This document shows positions 17,194-27,666 of a stretch of 55,303 bases of DNA, piece by piece; the stretch's first letter is position 1; each line of letters starts with the position of its first letter. Origin of the DNA: an uncultured marine group I thaumarchaeote (lineage in GTDB: Archaea > Thermoproteota > Nitrososphaeria > Nitrososphaerales > Nitrosopumilaceae); assembly GCA_902606965.1 (NCBI GenBank), contig CACLIK010000002.1, forward strand, positions 1 to 55,303, written 5' to 3'. The translations under genes were made by a program, and so were the position numbers. The notes beneath the pieces were generated by a model that saw only the letters and a program-made list of their open reading frames with translations, searched no databases and had not been told where the DNA came from.

Positions 17194-18567
17194 TTGGAAA
17201 AAGCAAAGAAAATAGATATGAATAATATCAATGAAGTGAAAAATTCTCTAGAAAATAAGTCATTGAAGGTTTGTGTTGTAGGAATCGGAAGAATAGGTCT
17301 TCCAACTGCATTATCATTTGCTAAAGCTGGACTCCAAACTGTTGGCATGGATATTAATGAACAATTAGTGGATTCGCTCAATAAGGGAAATTTTCCATTA
17401 AAAGATGAACCTGGGTATGAAGAAATATTTAATGATGTTATAAAAAATGGAAAATTTTCAGCCACCACTGATATCAACAAAGCAATATCACAATCAGATC
17501 TCATTTTATTATCATTACCTACACCCATAAATGAAAAAAATATTCCAGATTATTCTGCACTTGAATCTGTCTGTAAACAATTAGGTGATATTCTTCAACC
17601 TAACTCTCTAATCGTTGTTGAAAGTACAATTGAACCGGGTTTTATTGAAAATAATCTGATCAGCATTCTAGAGGAAAATAACAGATTACATGTTGGAAAA
17701 AATTTTACAATAGGCGTATGTCCAGAAAATGCAAATCCAGGTGAGATTTTACATGATTTTACAACTTTACCAAGATTAGTAGGAGGAATTGATCAACAGT
17801 CTACAAAAATTATTACAATGATCTATGATTTTGTATTTTCAGTTGAATTGATTATAATGCCTGATTGTAAGACAGCAAATGCGGTAAAATTAACTACAAA
17901 TGTATTTAGAGATGTGAATATTGGATTTGTTAACGAATTATCTTTGATGTTTGACAAACTAGGAATTGATACACTGAAAGTATTAGATGCTGCTAAACGA
18001 AAATATAATTTTCAGATTCATTATCCTGGTCCTGGTGTTGGTGGACCATGTTTACCTATTAATTCATATCAATTTCTAAATACAGCAACAAGGACTAACT
18101 CAAAGCTAAGTATCATAGAGCATGGTAGAAAAATTAATGAGGAAATGCCTGAACATGTAGTTAATCTGACTTTAGATGGATTCAAAATATCTAAAAAATC
18201 TATCAAGGATTCTAGTATTCTGATTTTAGGTATATCATACAAACCTGATGTAAAAGATATTCAATTAAGTCCCGCAGAAATGATAATAAACAAACTAGAG
18301 TCTCTTGGCGTAAAAATCAAGATTTATGATCCCTACTTTAAAGGAAACCAAGTTTTTGGAATAAATGTAGAACATAATATTGATGATGTACTTTCGAAAG
18401 TTGACGCTGCAATTATTGTTACTGCACATAAAGAATTTCAAGAAATTAATCCTAAAATATTTAGGAAAATGAAAACACCAATTCTCATAGATTCAAGAGG
18501 TATAATTGATACTGTTTCCGCAAATAATGTTGGTTTAGTTTTTAGAGGGCTCGGTCGTGGAATCTAA
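17194..18567 (+). CDS. Nucleotide-sugar (UDP-HexNAc-type) 6-dehydrogenase, WecC-like
   Basis: VCVVGIGRIGLPTALSFAKAG, LSLPTPINEKN, ESTIEPGF, YPGPGVGGPCLPINSY, LGISYKPDVKDIQLSP. Start may be the ATG at 17218. Confidence 0.88.
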   Translation: MEKAKKIDMNNINEVKNSLENKSLKVCVVGIGRIGLPTALSFAKAGLQTVGMDINEQLVDSLNKGNFPLKDEPGYEEIFNDVIKNGKFSATTDINKAISQSDLILLSLPTPINEKNIPDYSALESVCKQLGDILQPNSLIVVESTIEPGFIENNLISILEENNRLHVGKNFTIGVCPENANPGEILHDFTTLPRLVGGIDQQSTKIITMIYDFVFSVELIIMPDCKTANAVKLTTNVFRDVNIGFVNELSLMFDKLGIDTLKVLDAAKRKYNFQIHYPGPGVGGPCLPINSYQFLNTATRTNSKLSIIEHGRKINEEMPEHVVNLTLDGFKISKKSIKDSSILILGISYKPDVKDIQLSPAEMIINKLESLGVKIKIYDPYFKGNQVFGINVEHNIDDVLSKVDAAIIVTAHKEFQEINPKIFRKMKTPILIDSRGIIDTVSANNVGLVFRGLGRGI

Positions 18568-19777
18568 TTCCTTAATACCACAACCTTCTTCAGTCACAAA
18601 TATCCTAACATTGAGATATGATCCATCAATAACACCAAATTTACCTAGAAAAACTTCGAATGATTTTAAACTACCACACGAAGAAAATTCCATTAAATTT
18701 ATTGAAAATACAATTGTTAAAACCCTTAGAAGACAATTAGATACTTCCTCCGTTAGGAAGACATGTATTGCTTTAAGTGGTGGAATTGATTCTACATTAA
18801 TTCTTACATTAATAAAAAAAACTATTCCTGATTTACCCATTGATGCTATTTCAATCAAATTTGCTGATAGTGTAGATGAAACAGAAAATGCAGCAAAAAT
18901 TGCTTCTGAATTAGATGTAAATCACCACGTTGTTTATGTGGATAATTATCTACGAGAATTACCAAAAGCTATTAGTATAATCAAACTCCCATTTTGGGAT
19001 CTTCATTGGTATCATGTTGTCAAAAAATCACAATCTCTTGCAAAATATCTTGCTTCTGGTGACGGTGGTGATGAATTATTTGCAGGTTATACATTTAGAT
19101 ACAAAAAATTTTTGTCTTTGATAGAGACAAACTCTACATCATTAGAAAAGATCAAAGCATATTTGTCATGTCATGAAAGGGATCACGTTCCAGATCAGGA
19201 AAAAGTATTTGGAAAGAAAGCAAAATTTTCATGGGAATGTATTTACAAAACATTAGTTCCTTATTTTGATAATGCATTGTCCCCTATTGAGCAAGTGTTT
19301 TTAGCAGATTATAATGGAAAATTGTTATACAATTTTAATCCACTTAACGAACGTATATCGGATCATTTTGATATCCAATCTGTATCTCCCCTGCTATCTG
19401 AAGAAATGTTTTCTTATAGTTTGTCTATGTCAATGGAGAATAAATATGATAAAATTAAAAATATTGGTAAGTTACCGTTACGGAAATTATTATCAAAATA
19501 TAGTATGGACAAATTTATTCCTGATGAAAAATTAGGATTTAATGTAAACACAATTAATCTATGGAAATCAGTTGGTAAATCTCTCTGTCATGAATATCTA
19601 GATGATTCTGAAGCAGTACGTGATGGTTGGATAAATAAAGATTGGATTAGTAAATACATTAGTAAAGATGATTTAGACGTTAGATATGTCAATAAATTTC
19701 TTGGTTTATTGGCATTTGAGATATGGTATAGATTATTTATTACAAAGGATATGAGTGCAAATACTACACTAAATTAA
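18557..19777 (+). CDS. Asparagine synthase-like amidotransferase without a glutaminase domain
   Basis: PP-loop CIALSGGIDSTLIL, LASGDGGDELFAGY; no N-terminal Cys glutaminase domain. GTG start overlaps the upstream dehydrogenase by 11 nt. Confidence 0.82.
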   Translation: MESNSLIPQPSSVTNILTLRYDPSITPNLPRKTSNDFKLPHEENSIKFIENTIVKTLRRQLDTSSVRKTCIALSGGIDSTLILTLIKKTIPDLPIDAISIKFADSVDETENAAKIASELDVNHHVVYVDNYLRELPKAISIIKLPFWDLHWYHVVKKSQSLAKYLASGDGGDELFAGYTFRYKKFLSLIETNSTSLEKIKAYLSCHERDHVPDQEKVFGKKAKFSWECIYKTLVPYFDNALSPIEQVFLADYNGKLLYNFNPLNERISDHFDIQSVSPLLSEEMFSYSLSMSMENKYDKIKNIGKLPLRKLLSKYSMDKFIPDEKLGFNVNTINLWKSVGKSLCHEYLDDSEAVRDGWINKDWISKYISKDDLDVRYVNKFLGLLAFEIWYRLFITKDMSANTTLN

Positions 19778-19848
19778 TTTACAACTAAAAACCTAAAAAG
19801 TCAATTAATGAAAAAAGATCTTACAACTGCAGGACGAGGAAACTAGGT

Positions 19849-21162
19849 ATGAAAATTGCGGTAATAGGTTTAGGCTTTGTTGGCCTGACACTTAGCTCAG
19901 TTTTGGCTTCTAAAGGAATCACAACTCTTGGAATAGATTTGGATAAAGAAAAATGTTCAAAAATTGTAAAAGGAATACCAACATTCTTTGAACCAGAGTT
20001 AAAAAAAACATTGAAAAAAGCTTTGAAGAAAAACCTACTAATTACTGACACGGTTTCTTCAATTAATAATTGTGATTTTATTTTTATTACAGTAGGAACT
20101 CCACAAAAGAAAAATGGTGAGATAGATTTATCATTTATTAAAACAGTTGTTAAGAATGTAGGTAAAATAATTCCTAAAAACAAAAAGAAACCTATCATAT
20201 TAATCAAAAGTACGGTAATACCAGGAACAATGAAGGATGTTATATTACCAATTTTAGAGAAGAATTCTAAGAAAAAAGCTGGTAAAGACTTTGGCCTAAT
20301 TTCTAATCCTGAATTTCTACAGGAAAGTAAGGCAATACATGATACAATAAAACCACATGCAATAGTCTTAGGTGGATATAGAACGCAATTTATGAGTAAG
20401 ACCAGAAAATTCTTTTCACGTTTTAATCCAAACACTCCAATAATAATTACAAATCATCAAACAGCTGAGATGATCAAATATGCAAATAATTCATTTTTAG
20501 CTACTAAGATCAGTTTTATCAATCAACTTGCAAGCATTTGTCAGGAAATTCCAGACACAAACATTGATGATGTAGCAGATGCAATTGGATTGGATTCTAG
20601 AATAGGAAATCAATTTCTTGATGCTGGGCCGGGATATGGTGGATCATGTTTACCAAAGGACATGAAAGCGATTATCAATCTATCATTGAAAGTTGGTGTC
20701 AAGCCAACCATGCTTAATGCTGTAGAAAAAACCAACAAACAACAGATTAACAATATTATAAAATTGATGAAACAAAACATTGGAAAAATCAAGGGAAAGA
20801 AGGTTACTGTTTTAGGTGTCGCATTCAAACCAAACACTGATGATATACGAGATTCAATGAGTATAGAACTAATTCATAGATTGATCAAATCGGGCGCGGT
20901 AGTAAAAATTCATGATCCAAAAGCTCTAGATAACGCTAGGAAAATTTTCCATGATAACATCACATATACAGACTCTATCCCATCCGCGCTAAAAGATTCT
21001 CAATGTGCTATAATCATGACTAAATGGAAAGAATATGAACGAATTAATAATAAAACGACAAAATACATGAAAAAAAAATTCCTAATCGATACAAGAAGAA
21101 TTCTTTCTGACAAAAATTTACGTCTAAAATATTATGGACTAGGATTAGGACAAAAAACATGA
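19849..21162 (+). CDS. UDP-glucose 6-dehydrogenase family protein
   Basis: MKIAVIGLGFVGLTLSSVLASKG, VGTPQKKNGEIDLSFI, KSTVIPGTM, GPGYGGSCLPKDMKA, LGVAFKPNTDDIRDS. Confidence 0.92.
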   Translation: MKIAVIGLGFVGLTLSSVLASKGITTLGIDLDKEKCSKIVKGIPTFFEPELKKTLKKALKKNLLITDTVSSINNCDFIFITVGTPQKKNGEIDLSFIKTVVKNVGKIIPKNKKKPIILIKSTVIPGTMKDVILPILEKNSKKKAGKDFGLISNPEFLQESKAIHDTIKPHAIVLGGYRTQFMSKTRKFFSRFNPNTPIIITNHQTAEMIKYANNSFLATKISFINQLASICQEIPDTNIDDVADAIGLDSRIGNQFLDAGPGYGGSCLPKDMKAIINLSLKVGVKPTMLNAVEKTNKQQINNIIKLMKQNIGKIKGKKVTVLGVAFKPNTDDIRDSMSIELIHRLIKSGAVVKIHDPKALDNARKIFHDNITYTDSIPSALKDSQCAIIMTKWKEYERINNKTTKYMKKKFLIDTRRILSDKNLRLKYYGLGLGQKT

Positions 21163-22079
21163 AGATTCTTGTGACAGGTGGTGCTGGTTTTATTGGAAGC
21201 CATATAGCAGAATATCTGATTCAACACGGTGACGATGTAACAATTTTAGATAATCTTAATACCGGAAAACTAGATAATCTTGTAAAAATTAATGATAAGA
21301 TCAATTTTGTAAATGGTGATATCAGGGATTACAAAGTTCTTGAGAAATTAGTTAATGATACAGATGGAGTTTTCCATGAGGCTGCATTAGCTTCAGTCCA
21401 ACAATCATTTAGCATGAAGGATGAATATTTTGATGTGAATGTAACTGGAACAGAAAATATCTTAAAACTAGCAAAGGAATATGGATTCAAAATTGTTTAT
21501 GCTAGCTCTTCTAGCGTATATGGCAATCCGACAAAAATCCCAATTAAAGAAGATGATGATAGAAAACCAATTAATCCATACGCCCAAACAAAACTTGATA
21601 GTGAATACTTAGCTAAAAAATACTCTGAAAGTGGGGTCAGTGTGGTAGGTCTTCGTTATTTCAATGTTTTTGGGCATAGGCAATCAAATGAATATGCTGG
21701 AGTGATCAAATTATTTTTGGAAAAAATTAAACAAGAAATACCACCAAAAATTAATGGTGATGGATTACAAACCAGAGACTTTGTGCATATAGGCGATGTT
21801 GTTAGAGCCAATATTTTAGCAATGGAAAGTAACACCAAAGATGGATTTTTCAATGTAGGAACAGGACATTCTATATCCATACTAGATTTAGCAAATTTAG
21901 TTATCAGCGCTTCTGGATTATCGTTAGAACCTATACATGGTCAAGAGTTATCTGGTGATGTAAGAGCAACCCAAGCAGATACAGCATTAATAAGAAAATT
22001 GCTTAAATGGGAGCCAAAAATGAGACTAGATTATTGGTTAACTGAAATTATTTCAAATAAAAATTTTCAAGATATTTAG
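21159..22079 (+). CDS. UDP-glucose 4-epimerase-like NAD-dependent epimerase
   Basis: MKILVTGGAGFIGSHIAEYL, ASSSSVYGNPTKIPIKEDD, NPYAQTK, RYFNVFG; ATGA overlap with the upstream gene. Confidence 0.9.
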   Translation: MKILVTGGAGFIGSHIAEYLIQHGDDVTILDNLNTGKLDNLVKINDKINFVNGDIRDYKVLEKLVNDTDGVFHEAALASVQQSFSMKDEYFDVNVTGTENILKLAKEYGFKIVYASSSSVYGNPTKIPIKEDDDRKPINPYAQTKLDSEYLAKKYSESGVSVVGLRYFNVFGHRQSNEYAGVIKLFLEKIKQEIPPKINGDGLQTRDFVHIGDVVRANILAMESNTKDGFFNVGTGHSISILDLANLVISASGLSLEPIHGQELSGDVRATQADTALIRKLLKWEPKMRLDYWLTEIISNKNFQDI

Positions 22080-22139
22080 TATATTTTAATAGATTATCTC
22101 TTATAGATTGATAAAAGATAACATTACGAAGGGAAAAAG

Positions 22140-23195
22140 TTGAGATTATTAATTGGTGGATCCAGTACATTTTTGGTTCATCTGAAACAATTTTCTGATA
22201 TGTTAAACAAACTTGGTGTTGAATCCAAATTAGTTTTTGATGGTGATTATGCTGATGGGTTTCCAAGTAGGAAAGTAAGCAATTGGTTTCAAACTAATAA
22301 AAAATTCAATAAATTAATAGATGAGTTTAAACCGGATGCAATTTTTGTTGATAGACAGAGGCATTTTGGAATTAATGCATTAAAGGCTAATATTCCACTG
22401 TTTGTTCTTCTGCGTGGTCATTATTGGTCAGAACTTTATTGGAATAAAAGAACAATGTATAAGCCACTTCATAGACGAATTGCATTACGGGAGTGGAACA
22501 AACTAGCCAAACAAATCTTTAATGGTTCAACTGTAATTTTACCGATCTGTAAATATTTAGAAAAAATTACCAACAAATTTGTCCCTGGTAAATCTACCCA
22601 AGTATTTTTTGAAGGTGTTGATGCCTCAAAATGGTATCAAGTAAAGGGAATGAATCTTAAACATCCATGTGTTGGTTTACTACAACGTGCAACTTGGTGG
22701 GGGAAGACTTCTGAAATGCTAATTTTAAAAAAGGTTCTAGAAAAAATGCCCAATGTTAATTTTTACTGGGCAGGTGACGGTCCACTACGAGAACGTATAC
22801 TTTCTGAACTTGATCAATATGATAATTTTCATTGGCTAGGGGATTTACAATATCCAGATAAAGTTAGAGAATATCTTAGCGCGATTGATGTTTATGCATT
22901 GATAACAGGTATGGATTTAGCGCCATTATCTCTAAAAGAGGCACAGTTAATGAGAAAACCCGTTATTGCCACAAATGTAGGAGGAAATCCTGAAATGATG
23001 ATAGATGGGAAAACAGGATTTTTAGTAGAACAAGGTAATGCTGAACAATTAATTGAAAAATTTGAATTATTACTTACAGATTTGGATATATCAAAAAGAA
23101 TGGGTGATGAAGGTCGTAAATTTATTGAAGATACATTTAGCTGGGAAACAGTGACAAAAAATTTTATTGACACAATAGAATCATACTTAAAATGA
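22140..23195 (+). CDS. Glycosyltransferase (GT4-like)
   Basis: NFYWAGDGPLRERI, HWLGDL, ATNVGGNPEMMIDGKTGFLVE; TTG start. Confidence 0.85.
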   Translation: MRLLIGGSSTFLVHLKQFSDMLNKLGVESKLVFDGDYADGFPSRKVSNWFQTNKKFNKLIDEFKPDAIFVDRQRHFGINALKANIPLFVLLRGHYWSELYWNKRTMYKPLHRRIALREWNKLAKQIFNGSTVILPICKYLEKITNKFVPGKSTQVFFEGVDASKWYQVKGMNLKHPCVGLLQRATWWGKTSEMLILKKVLEKMPNVNFYWAGDGPLRERILSELDQYDNFHWLGDLQYPDKVREYLSAIDVYALITGMDLAPLSLKEAQLMRKPVIATNVGGNPEMMIDGKTGFLVEQGNAEQLIEKFELLLTDLDISKRMGDEGRKFIEDTFSWETVTKNFIDTIESYLK

Positions 23196-24145
23196 ATAAG
23201 AAAACTATTAGGAAAATATTAGGTGGATTCAAAAGCTATGTTCCGGGTGGACTATCGATTCATGGAACAGGCGGAACTGATTCGGCAAGGTACTGTTATA
23301 CAATTTGGCTTAGACATTTGTTGATGCTGCATCAAAACGGATTCTCAAAAATACCTAAAACTATCGCGGAATTAGGACCTGGAGATTCTATTGGTACAGG
23401 TTTAGCTGGACTTCTTAGCGGCTCTGAAAAATTCTATGCTTTAGACGTAATAGAACATACTAATCTTGAAAAAAATATTTCTATATTTGATGAACTAGTT
23501 AGGCTTTTTGCTAACTATTCTGATCTTCCAGGTGATGATGAATTTCCTAGAGCTGTTCCTCGTTTAGATTCTTATAATTTTCCATCCAAAATATTTGCAA
23601 ATGATGATATTGAAAGATCTCTCGACAAATCAAGAATAGAATCTTTAAGAAATGAACTTATAGACATGGAAAAGCAAAAAAAATCTATTCAATACATGTG
23701 TCCATGGAATGATCCTAAAATTATTGAAAATGATTCTGTGGATTTGGTATTTTCACAAGCAGTTTTGGAGCACGTTGAAGATCTAAAACATACGTATGAT
23801 TCTATGTATCGATGGGTTAAGCAAGGTGGATATATTTCAAATGCAATTGATTTTGAAAGTCATGGTTTATCAAATGAGTGGAACGGACATTGGTCATTTT
23901 CAGATTTAACTTGGAAGTTAATGAAAGGAAATAGACCGTATCTTATTAACAGAGAACCACTCTCCAAACATATTGAGGCTGCACACGATGCAGGTTTTGA
24001 AACAATTTCAATAATTCCAGTTAAAACTTTCCCTTCTGATGAATATACAGGTTCAATTAGACGAGACGAATTAGCAAAAAAATTTGTGAATATGTCCGAG
24101 GAAGATTTTACCACAGCATCTGCTTACATTTTAGCTAAAAAATAA
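23192..24145 (+). CDS. SAM-dependent class I methyltransferase
   Basis: IAELGPGDSIGTGLAGLL, ENDSVDLVFSQAVLEHVEDL; 4-nt overlap with the preceding glycosyltransferase. Confidence 0.75.
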   Translation: MNKKTIRKILGGFKSYVPGGLSIHGTGGTDSARYCYTIWLRHLLMLHQNGFSKIPKTIAELGPGDSIGTGLAGLLSGSEKFYALDVIEHTNLEKNISIFDELVRLFANYSDLPGDDEFPRAVPRLDSYNFPSKIFANDDIERSLDKSRIESLRNELIDMEKQKKSIQYMCPWNDPKIIENDSVDLVFSQAVLEHVEDLKHTYDSMYRWVKQGGYISNAIDFESHGLSNEWNGHWSFSDLTWKLMKGNRPYLINREPLSKHIEAAHDAGFETISIIPVKTFPSDEYTGSIRRDELAKKFVNMSEEDFTTASAYILAKK

Positions 24146-24151
24146 AACAAT

Positions 24152-25249
24152 TTACTGTTTGGGATGGCGTGCCAGAACGCTTCCATCAAAATTAAACAGA
24201 ATAATTTCAATGGGGATCTTATTTTCTGAATGGTCCCTCATTTGTTTATGAACTTCCGAACAAATTAGATCAAAAAAGCCCTCAATATTGTTTTCAAGTA
24301 TAATCTCTTGAACGTTTCTAGCAGTATTTGCATTTTTTATTTTCTGGATAATACCTTCATCAGCATTACATTGTTTTGCTAGTTCCGAGAGAAAGTTCAT
24401 GTCAACTTTTGAACCCTTTACATGCGTCTGCTTTACTCCAGTTGCCATCTTTGCAAATTTTCCAATAAATCCACCAACATACGCTTTACTCATTCCCTTT
24501 TTTGCACATTGTGAAATTGTATATCCAGAAAAATCCCCAAATTGTACGAATGAATGATCAGGAAGATCAAAAATTTTCCTTGAAAAATCTTCACTTCTTC
24601 CACCAGTTGTCAAGACAACTGTATTATCTCCCATTGAAAGTACCACATCAAGTTGTTGTCTAATAGCAGCTGCAAACGATGCAGTTGAGTAGGGCATTAC
24701 AATACCACTTGTTCCCAAAATCGATATCCCATCAACAATTCCAATTCGTGGGTTGTCAGTCTTTGGTCCAAGCTCCTTACCCTTCGGCACTGATATTATC
24801 ACCTTGATTCCATTTTTTTCTAAAATTTCCTTACCAACTTCAGTTAAATTTTCTATGATCATTTTTCGTGGAGTTGGATTAATTGCAGCTTGACCAATCT
24901 CTAATCCTATACCTGGTTTTGTTACTCTACCTACCCCATCACCACCATCTATTTCAATAGAATTTGATTCTGATGTGAGCTCCAGATCTACTATAATTTC
25001 TGCGCCATGTGTTACGTCGGGATCATCACCACCATCCTTAATTACTGAGCAACGTGACTTATTTTTTTCAAATTCACAACTATTGATATTAATTTTAATT
25101 CTGGATTTTTTAGGAAGTAAAACATCAACCGATTCAATTTTTTTTTGATTTATAATTGATAAAACAGCAGCTATTGAGGCAGCTGTGGCACTTGTACCAG
25201 TCGTGAACCCAGTACGTAAATTACCTTCAGGTTTTTCTGGCGGATCCAT
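24152..25249 (-). CDS. cbiD: Cobalt-precorrin-5B (C1)-methyltransferase
   Basis: LRTGFTTGTSATAASIAAVL, GGDGVGRVTKPGIGLEIGQAAINPTPRKMI. Confidence 0.94.
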   Translation of the reverse strand: MDPPEKPEGNLRTGFTTGTSATAASIAAVLSIINQKKIESVDVLLPKKSRIKININSCEFEKNKSRCSVIKDGGDDPDVTHGAEIIVDLELTSESNSIEIDGGDGVGRVTKPGIGLEIGQAAINPTPRKMIIENLTEVGKEILEKNGIKVIISVPKGKELGPKTDNPRIGIVDGISILGTSGIVMPYSTASFAAAIRQQLDVVLSMGDNTVVLTTGGRSEDFSRKIFDLPDHSFVQFGDFSGYTISQCAKKGMSKAYVGGFIGKFAKMATGVKQTHVKGSKVDMNFLSELAKQCNADEGIIQKIKNANTARNVQEIILENNIEGFFDLICSEVHKQMRDHSENKIPIEIILFNFDGSVLARHPKQ

Positions 25250-25299
25250 AATGAGTTACTAATGATATCCTTAAAATCAATTGTTGTATGATTTTTTTC

Positions 25300-26172
25300 A
25301 TGTCAAGTACATCTACAAGGATAGTAGTTGTTGGTGCTAATGGTTTTGTAGGCAAAAACCTAAGAAATTTTCTTTCTGAAAATAAACTCGATGTTTTAGG
25401 AATTTCTCGGAAAAATTTTCGTAAACATCCATCTGAGATCAAGATAATATCAACAAATTTCTCAGATCCAAAACTTCAAAGTAAACTGAAAAACTATGAT
25501 GCTTTGATTCATTTAATTGGAATAGGAAGGCAAACTCCAAAATCTACATTCAAAGAAATCAACTTGAACCTAACAAAAGATGTAATTAAAATGTGTAAAA
25601 ATGTAGGAATAAAAAAAATTATCTTTATCAGCGGTCTTGGCGTCTCCAAAAATAACACATCAGATTATTTTGCTTCAAAATACAAAGCTGAACAAGAAAT
25701 AATCAATTCTGAGTTAGATTATACTATATTTCGTGCTTCTTACATTATAGGAAAAACAGATCATTTAACCAAAGCTCTTTCTAAACAAATCAAAAGTGGT
25801 CTTATAGTCATTCCAGGTTCTGGTAAGTACAGATTACAACCAATATTCGTGGCAGACGTTGCAAAAATTATTCTAGAGGCAGTTCTTGAAAAAAAATTTT
25901 CTAAGAAGATTCTAGATCTAGTGGGACCCCAAAAGATAAATTTTGAAGATTTTGTGAAACTTTTTGTTCAAAATACAGGAGTAAAAATTGAAAAAATCAG
26001 CATAGAAGATGCATATGATGAGGCAAAACGTAACGCAAAAGCTGTTTATGGTTTAGAATCATTAAACATTCTTGCTGGAGATTATACAAGTGATGGAAAG
26101 CAGCTACAAAAGCTATCTAATGTTAAACTTACAACGGTTAGAGACTTTTTACAGGCCAGCAGCCTTTCTTAG
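25300..26172 (+). CDS. NAD(P)-binding atypical SDR (NDUFA9-like)
   Basis: [56 protein letters not shown]. Confidence 0.8.
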   Translation: MSSTSTRIVVVGANGFVGKNLRNFLSENKLDVLGISRKNFRKHPSEIKIISTNFSDPKLQSKLKNYDALIHLIGIGRQTPKSTFKEINLNLTKDVIKMCKNVGIKKIIFISGLGVSKNNTSDYFASKYKAEQEIINSELDYTIFRASYIIGKTDHLTKALSKQIKSGLIVIPGSGKYRLQPIFVADVAKIILEAVLEKKFSKKILDLVGPQKINFEDFVKLFVQNTGVKIEKISIEDAYDEAKRNAKAVYGLESLNILAGDYTSDGKQLQKLSNVKLTTVRDFLQASSLS

Positions 26173-27309
26173 ATCTTCAGCCTTGTCGGTTTTTTCCCAG
26201 CTAAATTCTGGTTCGTTTCTACCAAAGTGACCATAGCCTGCAGTCTTTTTGTAAATTGGTCTCTTTAGATCAAGGTGAGAAACTATTGCAGCTGGTTTCA
26301 TATCAAAGTGTGAGTTTAGAATTTTCTCAATTTTCTCTTCAGGTATTTTGTTTGTTTCAAATGTGTTAACCATTAATGATAACGGCTGACAAACTCCTAT
26401 TGCATAAGCAATCTGTACTTCACATCTGTCAGCAAGGCCTGCTGCTACAAGATTTTTTGCGACATATCTGCACATGTAACACGCGGATCTATCTACTTTT
26501 GATGGATCTTTTCCAGAAAACGCTCCGCCTCCGTGTCTTCCCATTCCACCATAAGAATCAACAATAATTTTTCTGCCAGTAAGTCCAGCATCACCATGAG
26601 GTCCTCCAATCTCAAACTTTCCAGTTGGATTTACATGAATTACAATGTCTTCATGCCACCAATTTCCACACACAGGCTTTATCACTTTGTCAATAATCTG
26701 TTTTTTAATATCTTCATTTGATACTTCAGGATCATGTTGAGTTGAAATTACAACTGTTTCAACTCTTTTTGGTTTGTCATCTACATATTCAACAGAAACT
26801 TGAGACTTGCCATCTGGTCTTACCCATGACAATTCTTTTGATTTTCTAACATCAGCAAGTTTTTTTGTAAGCTTGTGAGCCAGTGATATTGGCAATGGCA
26901 TAAACTCGTCAGTTTCGTTTGTTGCATAACCAAACATCAGTCCCTGGTCGCCCGCTCCTTGCTCCTTTTGTATTTCTGATATTGTTACTCCTTGAGAGAT
27001 ATTTGGGCTCTGTGGATCTATCTTTACAACAACTTTACAAGTTCTTGCATCAAATTTCAACGCAGCGTCGTCATAGCCAATTTCTGCAATAGTGTCTCTT
27101 ACAACTTTTTCAATGTCAAATTTTCCTTTTGATGTAACCTCACCAGCAACTGTAACAAAATCAGTTGTTACAAGCGTCTCAACAGCCACCCTCGAATCAG
27201 GATCCTGTCGAATAAATTCGTCGAGTATTGCATCAGAAATATGATCACAGACCTTATCTGGGTGACCCTCAGTTACTGACTCTGATGTGAAAGTATAGGT
27301 TTTTGACAT
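26149..27309 (-). CDS. metK: S-adenosylmethionine synthetase, bacterial/eukaryotic-type
   Basis: [59 protein letters not shown]-like region ([21 protein letters not shown]), [13 protein letters not shown]. Confidence 0.96.
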   Translation of the reverse strand: MSKTYTFTSESVTEGHPDKVCDHISDAILDEFIRQDPDSRVAVETLVTTDFVTVAGEVTSKGKFDIEKVVRDTIAEIGYDDAALKFDARTCKVVVKIDPQSPNISQGVTISEIQKEQGAGDQGLMFGYATNETDEFMPLPISLAHKLTKKLADVRKSKELSWVRPDGKSQVSVEYVDDKPKRVETVVISTQHDPEVSNEDIKKQIIDKVIKPVCGNWWHEDIVIHVNPTGKFEIGGPHGDAGLTGRKIIVDSYGGMGRHGGGAFSGKDPSKVDRSACYMCRYVAKNLVAAGLADRCEVQIAYAIGVCQPLSLMVNTFETNKIPEEKIEKILNSHFDMKPAAIVSHLDLKRPIYKKTAGYGHFGRNEPEFSWEKTDKAEDLRKAAGL

Positions 27310-27322
27310 TTGTAATTACAGC

Positions 27323-27565
27323 CTAAAGCTCATTTTCTAATTTGATGAAAAGTACATTGTTTCCTCGCAGAATTACCCGCCCAAATTTTTCTACAGTTTT
27401 TCCATCATTTAGCTCTTCTGCATCAGTCATAATCAAATTCATGTAAGAATCAACATTGTCTATTTTACCTCTGTATTCAACATCATTTTTCAGTCTTACA
27501 GTTACAGCTTTTTTTGTATTTTTTTGTAATGTAGTTAATGGTCTTTTTGATGTTGTTTGGGACAT
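27323..27565 (-). CDS. Sm-like (LSm) RNA-binding protein
   Basis: AVTVRLKNDVEYRGKIDNVDSYMNLIMTDAEE (Sm1) and GRVILRGNNVLFI (Sm2). Start may be 27595 or the internal ATG at 27565. Confidence 0.88.
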   Translation of the reverse strand: MSQTTSKRPLTTLQKNTKKAVTVRLKNDVEYRGKIDNVDSYMNLIMTDAEELNDGKTVEKFGRVILRGNNVLFIKLENEL

Positions 27566-27666
27566 GATATTCTCTTGTGTTGCTCTCTTTGACAACCAAA
27601 ATAAAAGCCTTGCCTATTTGAATGATTAGGAAAATTTCATTAGTTTTCCATACAGACACTAAATAG

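Noticed and set aside
19821-20435. 204-aa minus-strand ORF
   Set aside because: Antisense to a clear UDP-glucose dehydrogenase gene; hydrophobic composition mirrors the Lys-rich sense strand.
7654-24145. Mobile element or prophage origin of the glycan island
   Set aside because: No transposase, integrase, inverted repeats or tRNA-flanked direct repeat seen at the edges.
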